DNA of 64,000 bases from NCBI RefSeq assembly GCF_014646815.1, contig NZ_BMNZ01000010.1, positions 40,517 to 104,516 on the forward strand, in the 5' to 3' direction. The DNA is from Terrabacter tumescens. GTDB lineage: Bacteria; Actinomycetota; Actinomycetes; Actinomycetales; Dermatophilaceae. Position 1 is the first letter of the stretch. Each line of letters opens with the position of its first letter. A model generated the notes under the pieces. The model saw nothing but the letters and a program-made list of their open reading frames with translations, was not told the origin of the DNA and ran no database searches. The translations under genes and the position numbers were made by a program. Below are positions 1 through 7,709 of this stretch, one piece after another.

Positions 1-2
1 AG

Positions 3-1046
3 CAGGTCGTACGCGTGCACGCGAGCTCGGGGACCACCGGCCGTCCCACCGTGGTGGGCTACACCAAGCGCGACATCGACACGTGGGCCGACCTCATGGC
101 CCGCTCGATCCGCCTCGCGGGCGGACACCCCGGCGACATCGTCCACGTCGCCTACGGCTACGGCCTGTTCACCGGCGGCCTCGGCGCGCACTACGGCGTC
201 GAGCGGCTCGGCGCCACGGTCGTGCCCGTCAGCGGCGGCATGACGGAGCGGCAGGTGCAGCTCATCCAGGACTTCGAGCCGCGGGTCATCATGGTGACGC
301 CGAGCTACTTCCTCAGCCTGCTCGACCAGATGGAGAGCGAGGGCATCGACCCCGCTGCGACGAGCCTGCAGGTCGGCATCTTCGGCGCCGAGCCGTGGAC
401 CGAGTCGATGCGCCAGGAGATCGAGCGCCGCACCGGCATGGACGCCGTCGACATCTACGGCCTCTCGGAGGTCATGGGCCCCGGCGTCGCGCAGGAGGCC
501 GCGACGACGAAGGACGGCCTGCACATCTGGGAGGACCACTTCTACCCGGAGGTCATCGACCCCATCACCGAGGAGGTCCTGCCCGACGGCGAGGTCGGCG
601 AGCTCGTCTTCACGTCGCTGACGAAGCAGGCCATGCCGGTGATCCGCTACCGCACCCGCGACCTGACGCGGCTGCTGCCCGGGACGGCCGTCCCGTCGAT
701 GCGCCGCATGGAGAAGATCACCGGCCGCACCGACGACATGATGATCATCCGCGGCGTCAACGTCTTCCCGACCCAGATCGAGGAGCACGTGCTCGCCGAG
801 CCGCGGCTGTCGCCGTACTTCCAGTGCGTGCTGACCCAGCCCGGCCGGATGGTCGAGCTGACCGTCCTGGTCGAGCCGCTCACGCGCCTCGAGCCCGGCG
901 CCGCCGACGAGATCGCGCGCACCCTCCAGCACGCGATCAAGACCCACATCGGCACGACGTGCCGCGTCGAGGTGCGCGACCCCGGCACGATCGAGCGCTC
1001 GATCGGCAAGGCCCGTCGCATCGTCGACGAGCGACCCCGAGGCTGA
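3..1046 (+). CDS. paaK: phenylacetate-CoA ligase, 3' part (5' end outside window)
   Basis: AMP-forming ligase that activates phenylacetate to phenylacetyl-CoA in the cytoplasm, the entry step of aerobic phenylacetate breakdown. The frame is open from base 3 and already reads QVVRVHASSGTTGRPT, so the start lies upstream and the GTG at 15 is internal. The nucleotide-binding motif SSGTTGRP lies at 24-50; downstream are YGLSE, the RTRDL segment, GRTDDMMIIRG and the C-terminal swivelling domain with a conserved Lys in SIGKA. Family members are about 430 aa, so about 350 aa are visible. No other paa gene is in view, so its operon context cannot be judged. Confidence 0.93.
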   Translation, partial: QVVRVHASSGTTGRPTVVGYTKRDIDTWADLMARSIRLAGGHPGDIVHVAYGYGLFTGGLGAHYGVERLGATVVPVSGGMTERQVQLIQDFEPRVIMVTPSYFLSLLDQMESEGIDPAATSLQVGIFGAEPWTESMRQEIERRTGMDAVDIYGLSEVMGPGVAQEAATTKDGLHIWEDHFYPEVIDPITEEVLPDGEVGELVFTSLTKQAMPVIRYRTRDLTRLLPGTAVPSMRRMEKITGRTDDMMIIRGVNVFPTQIEEHVLAEPRLSPYFQCVLTQPGRMVELTVLVEPLTRLEPGAADEIARTLQHAIKTHIGTTCRVEVRDPGTIERSIGKARRIVDERPRG

Positions 1047-1148
1047 GCGGGCACCGCGCCGCGCGTGCCGGCTGCCCGACGAGGTCCGGTCGCGGGATCG
1101 CCGTGGTCCGGCTGACGCCGACGGGCCGTTCGGGCTGACCGCGGCTCG

Positions 1149-1154
1149 TAGGGT
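1149..1154 (+). promoter_or_regulatory. -10 box TAGGGT for DUF402 gene (leaderless)
   Basis: TAGGGT ends 7 nt before GTG 1162, the spacing expected when transcription begins at the start codon. This favours GTG 1162 over GTG 1153. Confidence 0.55.
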
Positions 1155-1161
1155 GGGGCGC

Positions 1162-1944
1162 GTGCCCGACACCTCACCGCTGTCCGCTGCCCCGGTGCTT
1201 GCGCCGTATCCCGTGTGGCCGCCGGAGGGCGCCCGCACGCTCGGTGTCCCGCCGTTCCTCGACGCCGGCGACGAGGTCATGTGGCGCTACCGGGACCTCG
1301 GCTGGCGTCCCGGACGCCCCGAGAGCGTCGCACCGATGCGGGTCGTGCGCGACGACGAGCAGGGCCTGGTCGCGTGGCTCGCGCCCGGCACGGTGCAGCT
1401 GACGAAGAGGTATGCCGACGGCTCGGACCTGCGTGACGTGCCCATGGCCGAGCGGTTCCTCCGGGACGCCCAGCGCGTGCAGGCCCGGACGCGGTGGCGC
1501 GGCGCAGGCATCCTGCGCATCGCCCCGGCCGAGCTGCCGTGGTCGGTCTGGCTCTTCTGGGACGTGCCCGAGGGCGATCACCCGGGCGACCCTGCGGCAC
1601 ATGACCGCTGGACGTTCGAAGGGTGGTACGTCAACCTCGAGACCGTCCACCGTCGCGACGGACGCGACACGTGCACGGGCGACCACGTGCTCGACCTCTG
1701 GATCGAGGCCGACGGCACGGTCAACGTCAAGGACGCCGACGAGCTCGAGGCGGCCGTCGAGCAGGGTCGGGGGACGGCCGAGCAGGCCGAGGCGATCCGG
1801 CACAACGGCCGCCACGCGCGGGCCTCCTTCGCGGCCGGCGACTGGCCCTTCGACGAGTCATGGACCCGGTGGCGACCCGACCCCGCGTGGACGTCCCCCG
1901 CGCTGCGCGACGACGAGCGCTGGGACATCGACCTCGTCGACTGA
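1162..1944 (+). CDS. DUF402 domain protein
   Basis: Cytoplasmic protein of 260 aa with a DUF402 core: GWYVNLE near residue 155, then HVLDLWIEADG and an acidic DADELE stretch, the metal-binding pattern of this nucleotide-hydrolase-like family. Members that have been studied hydrolyse nucleoside di/triphosphates or bind RNA; the substrate here cannot be told. The N-terminal 100 residues are less conserved. GTG 1162 was chosen because of the -10 box at 1149. It stands alone and is followed by a convergent gene. Confidence 0.75.
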   Translation: MPDTSPLSAAPVLAPYPVWPPEGARTLGVPPFLDAGDEVMWRYRDLGWRPGRPESVAPMRVVRDDEQGLVAWLAPGTVQLTKRYADGSDLRDVPMAERFLRDAQRVQARTRWRGAGILRIAPAELPWSVWLFWDVPEGDHPGDPAAHDRWTFEGWYVNLETVHRRDGRDTCTGDHVLDLWIEADGTVNVKDADELEAAVEQGRGTAEQAEAIRHNGRHARASFAAGDWPFDESWTRWRPDPAWTSPALRDDERWDIDLVD

Positions 1945-2018
1945 CCGCCGGTCGGCCGGTGGAGGCCTGTCGAAGCACGGGCGGCGACAGTCCCCCACCG
2001 GGCGACTGGAGGAGGTCG

Positions 2019-2345
2019 TCAGCTGCGGTAGATGACGCGGACCGTGACCTCGGGCAGGGAGACCATGTCGTACGCCTGGAAGTAGGTGGTCTTGCGCGTG
2101 CCGCTGAAGGTGTCGTAGGTGACGTAGCCGGACCGGCTGGCCGCGTCCACGAGGGTCACACGGTAGAGCGTCACCCAGGCGGTTCCCGTGCCGGACCAGC
2201 ACGTGTCACCCGAGATCGAGTGGGTGTGGAGGGTGCTGCTGGAGCAGCTGACCCGGGTGATCGCCGAGGCGGGTGACGCGACGACCGCGGTCATGCCGAG
2301 GACCGCCATCAACGCGACGGCGATCCGAACGATGGTGTTGCGCAT
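2019..2345 (-). CDS. small exported protein, crystallin-like
   Basis: 108 aa. It starts at ATG 2345 because a GGAAGGAA ribosome site lies just upstream and the next 28 residues form a Sec signal peptide (MRNTIVRIAV, a hydrophobic stretch, then ASPASA). The mature part is about 80 aa with two cysteines (VSC, DTC) that could form a disulfide, and it is rich in beta-type residues. The pattern TCWSGTGTAWVTLYRV with later aromatic repeats recalls secreted beta/gamma-crystallin-like proteins of actinomycetes; this is a weak match. Role unknown. Confidence 0.62.
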   Translation of the reverse strand: MRNTIVRIAVALMAVLGMTAVVASPASAITRVSCSSSTLHTHSISGDTCWSGTGTAWVTLYRVTLVDAASRSGYVTYDTFSGTRKTTYFQAYDMVSLPEVTVRVIYRS

Positions 2346-2599
2346 TTCTCGTTCCTTCCCCGTGTCGCCGTTCGCGCCGCTCCCGCGCATCCACGGGGCA
2401 CCAGACAGCGAACGGTCAGCGGCACCTTCGCAGCGAGTCGCCCGCGTCCGCCCTGCGAACGGCTCCTGGCTGCACGAACGTGCACCGACGGGCGCCCGGA
2501 GTCGCGGGGTCTGCCGCTGGGCGGTATCAGCGCTCCGCCTGCCGGCTCTGACTGTCGGGTGTGACCCTCTGTCCGCCCGGCCGACCCGAGGAGCACGTC

Positions 2600-2809
2600 A
2601 TGACCATCCCTCCGCACGCAGCTCGCATCGCCGGCGCCTGGGCCGTGAAGTCCACGGCCATTCCGCAGCCCGATGCTGCGACCCGGTCGGTCGCCGACGC
2701 GGCCGTGGGCGCCCAATCGCTCGGCGCCCCGGCGCGACAGCCGCGACGCGACCGCTCGCACCGCATCACCGTCTCGCGGATCCTGCACCCGCTCCAGCGC
2801 CACGCCTGA
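2600..2809 (+). CDS. small hypothetical protein
   Basis: 69 aa starting at ATG 2600, preceded by CGAGGAG seven bases upstream. The protein has no membrane segment, an Ala-rich middle and a basic C-terminus (PRRDRSHRITVSRI). I do not recognise it. The ribosome site is the main support; codon use cannot separate it from chance in DNA this rich in GC. The stretch 2346-2599 before it holds no gene that I can see. Confidence 0.3.
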   Translation: MTIPPHAARIAGAWAVKSTAIPQPDAATRSVADAAVGAQSLGAPARQPRRDRSHRITVSRILHPLQRHA

Positions 2810-2834
2810 CCCGTCCGGCACGCCTGACCCGGGC

Positions 2835-2846
2835 ACACGGCATACG
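2835..2846 (+). repeat. dispersed motif ACACGGCATACG
   Basis: Exact copy of the 12-mer, just beyond the 3' end of the GntR gene. The flank CCGGGC-motif-CC is shared with the copy in cydC at 8796. Confidence 0.7.
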
Positions 2847-2853
2847 CCCTCGG

Positions 2854-3222
2854 TCAGCTGTTGCGCTGCGCGCGACGCACGATCTCGACGGCGGCCGCGT
2901 CGCGCACCCCCGCCTCGCGGGCCGCCGCGACGAAACGAGCGGCGAGCACGTCGAGCGCCGCCGCAGCGGCATGCTCCCCCGACGCGACGACCGTGCCGGC
3001 ACGGCCGCGCGTCTCGACGAGACCCGCGGCCTCGAGCTCCTTGTAGACGCGCGCCACCGTGTTGGCCGCGAGCCCGAGGTCGGCGGCGAGTGCACGGACG
3101 GTGGGCAGCCGGTCGCCCGGCACGAGGCGGCCGGAGCGGACGAGCGCCTCGACCTGGGCCCGCAGCTGCAGGTAGGGCGGCTCGTGGGAGGCGGGGTCGA
3201 CGGCGACGTCCAGTTCGGTCAC
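2854..3222 (-). CDS. GntR-family regulator, short (YtrA-like)
   Basis: 122 aa DNA-binding repressor. The N-terminal winged helix-turn-helix reads PPYLQLRAQVEALV, GDRLPTVRALAADLGLAANTVARVYKELEAAGLVETR in adjoining pieces, the classic GntR signature. The C-terminal part is only about 45 aa, too short for a FadR or HutC ligand domain, which fits the YtrA subfamily. Upstream in-frame starts exist, but GTG 3222 places the family's usual N-terminus (VTELDVAVDP) at the start. It is divergent from cydA, so it may control itself or the cytochrome bd operon. Confidence 0.8.
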   Translation of the reverse strand: MTELDVAVDPASHEPPYLQLRAQVEALVRSGRLVPGDRLPTVRALAADLGLAANTVARVYKELEAAGLVETRGRAGTVVASGEHAAAAALDVLAARFVAAAREAGVRDAAAVEIVRRAQRNS

Positions 3223-3330
3223 CCGGGAAGTAAGGCAGTGGCGCGCGGCCGTGTCAACGCCGACCTCGCGCGTGAGCGGCGTCACGCCCCAACGCTGGAC
3301 ACCGGCGGGGTGGGCCGCCGGGGCACCCGC

Positions 3331-3353
3331 TAGCATCTACTACGTAATGTAGT
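3331..3353 (+). promoter_or_regulatory. cydA promoter with overlapping dyad ACTAC-GTAAT-GTAGT
   Basis: TAGCAT at 3331-3336 is a likely -10 box. A perfect inverted repeat ACTAC/GTAGT with a 5-nt centre covers 3339-3353, where transcription would start. From memory, TAC/GTA dyads of this type resemble sites bound by actinobacterial BlaI proteins; a BlaI homologue follows the operon. The divergent GntR protein is the other candidate binder. Confidence 0.55.
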
Positions 3354-3379
3354 TCTGGCGCGACCCTCGCGGAGTCCCA

Positions 3380-4858
3380 ATGGATGCAACGGACCTGGCA
3401 CGGTGGCAGTTCGCCATCACCACCGTGTACCACTTCCTCTTCGTGCCGATCACGATCGGCATGTCCCTCATCGTCGCCGTCTTCCACACCGCCTGGGTGC
3501 GCACGCGCAACCCGGAGTGGATGAGGCTGGCCAAGTTCTTCGGCAAGCTCTTCCTCATCAACTTCGCGCTCGGTCTCGTGACCGGCATCGTGCAGGAGTT
3601 CCAGTTCGGGATGAACTGGAGCGACTACTCGCGCTTCGTCGGTGACATCTTCGGTGCCCCCCTGGCGATCGAGGCGCTGCTCGCCTTCTTCCTCGAGTCG
3701 ACCTTCCTCGGACTGTGGATCTTCGGCTGGGGCCGGCTGCCGGAGAAGCTGCACGCCACGACGATGTGGCTCGTGCACATCGGCACGGTGCTCTCGGCGT
3801 ACTTCATCCTCGCCGCGAACTCCTTCATGCAGCACCCGGTCGGCTACACCTACAACAGGGCGAGCGGCCGCGCCGAGCTCACCGACTTCTTCGCGGTGCT
3901 GACCAACAAGGTCCAGCTCGTCACCTTCCCGCACGTCGTCCTGTCGGCCTACATGGCCGGCGCCGGCGTCGTCATGGGTGTCGCGCTCTGGCTCATGCGC
4001 CGCGAGGCCAAGCGCGCCGCCGACGACGCGCAGGACGTCGCGCGCACCGACGCCCCGATGTACCGCCGGGCCACGCGCATCGGCGCGGTCTTCGCCCTCG
4101 TCGCCGCCGTCGGCGTCATCGTCTCCGGCGACGTGCAGGGCAAGATCATGACCGAGGTGCAGCCGATGAAGATGGCCGCCGCAGAGGCGCTCTACGACTC
4201 CGTGCCGGCCGGCCAGGGAGCACCCTTCTCCGTGCTGACGATCGGCTCGCTCGACGGGTCCCACGCCAACGCGCTCATCGAGGTCCCCGGCCTGCTCAGC
4301 TTCCTCGCGACCGGCGACTTCAAGGGCGCCGTCCGGGGCATCAACGACCTCAAGGCCGAGTACGCCCAGACGTACGGCGCGAGCGGCAACCCCCGCGTCG
4401 CCGACGTCGCGACCGCCTTCGTGCCCAACATCCCGACCACCTACTGGTCGTTCCGTCTCATGATCGGGCTCGGCATGGCGACGGTAGCCATCGCGCTGGC
4501 GGTGCTGTGGCTGACCCGCAAGGGCCGCACCCCCACCTCGAAGTGGATGGCGTATGCCGCCGTGGCCGCTCCGCTCCTTCCCGTCTTCGCCAACAGCTTC
4601 GGCTGGATCTTCACCGAGGTCGGCCGCCAGCCCTGGCTCGTCTTCGGCCTCATGACGACGGCCAACGGCGTCTCCCCCGGCGTCTCGATGGGCGAGGTCA
4701 TCACGTCGATGGTCGTCTTCACCCTCCTCTACGGGGCGCTGGCCGTCGTCGAGATCAAGCTCTTCCTGCACTACGTCCGCAAGGGGGCCGAGCCCTTCGA
4801 GGAGCCGCAGGAGCCCGCCGACCGGGACGAGGACGCACCCCTCGTCTTCGCCTACTGA
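3380..4858 (+). CDS. cydA: cytochrome bd quinol oxidase subunit I
   Basis: 492 aa membrane protein that oxidises quinol and reduces O2 to water. The haem ligands line up with E. coli: H18 (b595), H185 (b558) and M361 in FRLMIGLG, with E98 and E106 of the conserved IEALLAFFLES segment. About nine membrane segments are visible. At 492 aa against 522 in E. coli it is the short Q-loop type usual in Gram-positive bacteria. A GGAG ribosome site precedes ATG 3380. It is the first gene of cydABDC, with cydB 16 bp downstream. Confidence 0.97.
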   Translation: MDATDLARWQFAITTVYHFLFVPITIGMSLIVAVFHTAWVRTRNPEWMRLAKFFGKLFLINFALGLVTGIVQEFQFGMNWSDYSRFVGDIFGAPLAIEALLAFFLESTFLGLWIFGWGRLPEKLHATTMWLVHIGTVLSAYFILAANSFMQHPVGYTYNRASGRAELTDFFAVLTNKVQLVTFPHVVLSAYMAGAGVVMGVALWLMRREAKRAADDAQDVARTDAPMYRRATRIGAVFALVAAVGVIVSGDVQGKIMTEVQPMKMAAAEALYDSVPAGQGAPFSVLTIGSLDGSHANALIEVPGLLSFLATGDFKGAVRGINDLKAEYAQTYGASGNPRVADVATAFVPNIPTTYWSFRLMIGLGMATVAIALAVLWLTRKGRTPTSKWMAYAAVAAPLLPVFANSFGWIFTEVGRQPWLVFGLMTTANGVSPGVSMGEVITSMVVFTLLYGALAVVEIKLFLHYVRKGAEPFEEPQEPADRDEDAPLVFAY

Positions 4859-4874
4859 GAAGGGCTGAGCTGCA

Positions 4875-5924
4875 ATGGATCTCGCCACCTTCTGGTTTAT
4901 CGTCCTCGGCGTCCTGTGGACGGGCTACCTCGTCCTCGAGGGCTTCGACTTCGGCGTCGGCATGCTGCTGCCGGTCCTCGGCGGCAAGCGCTACGCCTCC
5001 GACGCCGTCGACGCCGAGAAGCGCCGCCGCGTCCTGCTCAACACCATCGGCCCGGTCTGGGACGGCAACGAGGTGTGGGTGCTCACGGCCGGCGGTGCGA
5101 CCTTCGCCGCCTTCCCGCACTGGTACGCAACGCTGTTCAGCGGTTTCTACCTGCCGCTGTTGCTCATCCTCGTCGCCCTCATCCTGCGCAACCTCGGCTT
5201 CGAGTACCGTCACAAGCGGCCCGAGGCGCAGTGGAAGGCACGCTGGGACCAGGCGATCTTCTGGGGCTCGCTCGTGCCCGCACTCCTCTGGGGCGTCGCG
5301 CTGACCAACATCGTGCGCGGCGTGCCGATCGACGCGAACAAGGAGTTGACCGGCAACCTCTTCACGCTGCTCAACCCGGCCGGCCTGCTCGGCGGCCTCG
5401 TCTTCGTCGCGCTCTTCCTCACGCACGGCGCGATCTTCATCGCCCTCAAGACCGACGGCAAGATCCGCCACGAGGCGCGCCAGATCGCCGAGCGCGTCGG
5501 TGTCGTCGCGGCGGTCCTCGCCGTCGCCTTGCTCCTCTGGATCGGTGTCACCGACGGCAAGCTCGCCTCGTGGGTCACGACCGTCGTCGCCGCGGTCGCG
5601 CTCCTCGGCGGCCTCGCGGCGAACCGTGCCGGACGGGAGGGCTGGGCCTTCATCGGCACCGCCGTCACGATCGCCATGGCCGTCGCGACGTACTTCCTCG
5701 TGCTGTTCCCCAACGTGATGCCCAGCTCGACCAACCCGGCGTGGAACCTCACCATCGACAACGCGTCGAGCACCGACTACACGCTCAAGGTCATGACGAT
5801 CGTCGCGCTGGTCTTCACGCCGATCGTGCTGCTCTACCAGGGCTGGACGTACTGGGTCTTCCGGAAGCGCTTGACCGTCAAGCACATTCCCGAGGACGCA
5901 CCGCTCGAGACGGTGTCGCACTGA
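4875..5924 (+). CDS. cydB: cytochrome bd quinol oxidase subunit II
   Basis: 349 aa membrane protein that pairs with CydA to hold the bd oxidase together. The start MDLATFWFIVLGVLWTGYLV leads into EGFDFGVG, the conserved first helix of CydB, and NTIGPVWDGNEVW follows as the second hallmark. About eight to nine hydrophobic helices are present. GAGAAGGG upstream serves as ribosome site. It lies between cydA and cydD in one transcription unit. Confidence 0.97.
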   Translation: MDLATFWFIVLGVLWTGYLVLEGFDFGVGMLLPVLGGKRYASDAVDAEKRRRVLLNTIGPVWDGNEVWVLTAGGATFAAFPHWYATLFSGFYLPLLLILVALILRNLGFEYRHKRPEAQWKARWDQAIFWGSLVPALLWGVALTNIVRGVPIDANKELTGNLFTLLNPAGLLGGLVFVALFLTHGAIFIALKTDGKIRHEARQIAERVGVVAAVLAVALLLWIGVTDGKLASWVTTVVAAVALLGGLAANRAGREGWAFIGTAVTIAMAVATYFLVLFPNVMPSSTNPAWNLTIDNASSTDYTLKVMTIVALVFTPIVLLYQGWTYWVFRKRLTVKHIPEDAPLETVSH

Positions 5925-5975
5925 CCCGCGACAGCCGACCACCCATCACCCGACACTGAAGAGAGCACGGACTCC

Positions 5976-7709
5976 GTGAAGCCCTTCGACCCACGACTCC
6001 TCCGGGCGGTCCCCGCCGCCCGGAGGCCCGTCGCCGTCCTCGCTGCAACCGGCATCGCGAGCGGCCTGGCGACGATCGCCACGGCCTTCGCGCTGTCGGC
6101 GGTCGTCGTGGCCGTCGTCGAGGGGCGTGACCTCGTCACCCCGCTCGCCTGGCTGCTCGGGCTCTTCGCGGTGCGGGCCGTGCTCGCCGCGGCCACCGAG
6201 TGGGTGGCGGCGTGGGCCGGCGTCTCGGTGTCGTCGGCGCTGCGGGCGGCGCTGCTGCGGCGCTGGGGCACCGTCGACGCGGACGTACGGCTCGAGCCGG
6301 GTGCAGCCGTGTCGCTCGCGACCGCGGGCACGGCAGCCGTGGAGCCCTATGCCGCCCGCTTCCTGCCGACGCTCGTCACCGCCGCGGTCGTGCCGGCGCT
6401 CGCCATCGCCACGCTCGTGGTCGTCGACTGGCCGAGCGCGCTCGTCGTCGTGCTGACCCTGCCGCTGCTGCCGGTCTTCGCCGCCCTCATCGGCAAGGCG
6501 ACGGCCGAGTCGACCGAGCGCCGCTGGTCCGCCCTGGCTGCACTGTCGGGCCACTTCCTCGACGTCGTGCGCGGCCTGCCGACCCTCGTCACCTACGGAC
6601 GGGCCCGGCGCCAGGTGACGACGGTCCGCGAGGTCAGCGACCGGCACCGGCGCGCCACGATGGAGACGCTGCGCATCGCCTTCCTCTCGTCGGCCGCCCT
6701 CGAGCTGCTCGCGACGATCTCCGTCGCCATCGTCGCCGTGACCGTCGGCCTGCGGCTCTCGACCGGGTCGATGGCCCTCGGGCCGGCCCTCGTCGCGATC
6801 CTGCTGGCGCCCGAGGCCTACTGGCCGGTGCGCCGGGTCGGCGCGGAGTACCACGCGGCGGCCGACGGCGCGGTCGCCCTCGACGCGATCCTCGCCCAAC
6901 TCGAGCCCAACCCGACCTCCGCCCCACATTCCGCACCGAACGCCGCGTTCGGTGCCGAAAGCGCTGCTCTAACAATGAGTTCGACGTCGAACGCCGCGTT
7001 CGGTCGGGCCAGTGGGGGTGGCGGGGCGGTCGGGCGGGTGCGCCTGACCGGCGTCACCTACGCGTATGCCGGGTCGCCGACTCCCGTGATCCGTGACCTC
7101 GACCTCGTGGCCGGGGCCGGGCTCACCGTCGTGACCGGCCCCTCGGGGGTCGGCAAGTCGACGCTGCTCGACCTGGTCGCCGGACTGCGCCGGCCGGGTG
7201 CGGGCACGGTCGAGGCCCCGGCCTCGCACTACGTGACGCAGCGCCCGTTCCTCGCGACCGGCTCTGTGCGTTCCGCCCTGACGATCGGCCACCCCGCCAC
7301 CGACGAGCAGCTCTGGGAGGCCTTGCGCGCGGTCGAGGTCGACGGCGTCGTCGCCGCGCTGCCCGGTGGCCTGTCGGCCGACCTCGGCGACGACGGCTTC
7401 GGGCTGTCGGCCGGGCAGCGCCAGCGCCTGGCCCTCGCGCGCGCCTGGCTCGCCCCCGAGACGCTGCTGCTGCTCGACGAGCCGACCGCCCACCTCGACC
7501 CCGAAGGCGCCGAGCACGTCGCCGCCGTCGTGGCCGAGCTTGCCGAGCGCCGGGTCGTCGTCGCCGTGACCCACCGCGACGAGCTGCTCGCCCACGCCGA
7601 CCACCACGTCGTCCTCGCCAGCGCAGACGCCAGGCCGGTCGAGGTGATCCTGACAGCCGGGACCCTGCCGGCATCACCTCGAACCGCTGGAGAGGAGGGG
7701 GCACGATGA
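5976..7709 (+). CDS. cydD: thiol reductant ABC exporter subunit CydD
   Basis: 577 aa half-transporter: six membrane helices to about residue 310, then the ATPase with Walker A GPSGVGKST (about 388), signature LSAGQ (about 478) and Walker B LLLLDEP (about 497). With CydC it exports cysteine or glutathione needed to assemble cytochrome bd. Two unusual stretches look like repeat DNA captured in frame: the linker before the ATPase (6933-7002) has two copies of a CGAACG-CCG-CGTTCG palindrome translated as NAAFG, and the C-terminus carries a GAGGTGAT palindrome (7639-7682). Start GTG 5976; the stop overlaps cydC by 4 bp. Confidence 0.94.
   Translation: MKPFDPRLLRAVPAARRPVAVLAATGIASGLATIATAFALSAVVVAVVEGRDLVTPLAWLLGLFAVRAVLAAATEWVAAWAGVSVSSALRAALLRRWGTVDADVRLEPGAAVSLATAGTAAVEPYAARFLPTLVTAAVVPALAIATLVVVDWPSALVVVLTLPLLPVFAALIGKATAESTERRWSALAALSGHFLDVVRGLPTLVTYGRARRQVTTVREVSDRHRRATMETLRIAFLSSAALELLATISVAIVAVTVGLRLSTGSMALGPALVAILLAPEAYWPVRRVGAEYHAAADGAVALDAILAQLEPNPTSAPHSAPNAAFGAESAALTMSSTSNAAFGRASGGGGAVGRVRLTGVTYAYAGSPTPVIRDLDLVAGAGLTVVTGPSGVGKSTLLDLVAGLRRPGAGTVEAPASHYVTQRPFLATGSVRSALTIGHPATDEQLWEALRAVEVDGVVAALPGGLSADLGDDGFGLSAGQRQRLALARAWLAPETLLLLDEPTAHLDPEGAEHVAAVVAELAERRVVVAVTHRDELLAHADHHVVLASADARPVEVILTAGTLPASPRTAGEEGAR
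6933..7002. repeat. paired palindromes in cydD linker
   Basis: GCACCGAACG-CCG-CGTTCGGTGC at 6933-6955 (10-bp stem) and CGAACG-CCG-CGTTCG at 6988-7002 share a 15-base core. Both are translated in the same frame as NAAFG within the linker between membrane and ATPase domains. Confidence 0.75.
7639..7682. repeat. GAGGT-type palindrome, copy in cydD 3' end
   Basis: TCGAGGTGAT at 7639-7648 pairs with ATCACCTCGA at 7673-7682, with CCGG-rich inner arms. Translated as VEVI...SPRTAGE at the C-terminus of CydD. Confidence 0.75.
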
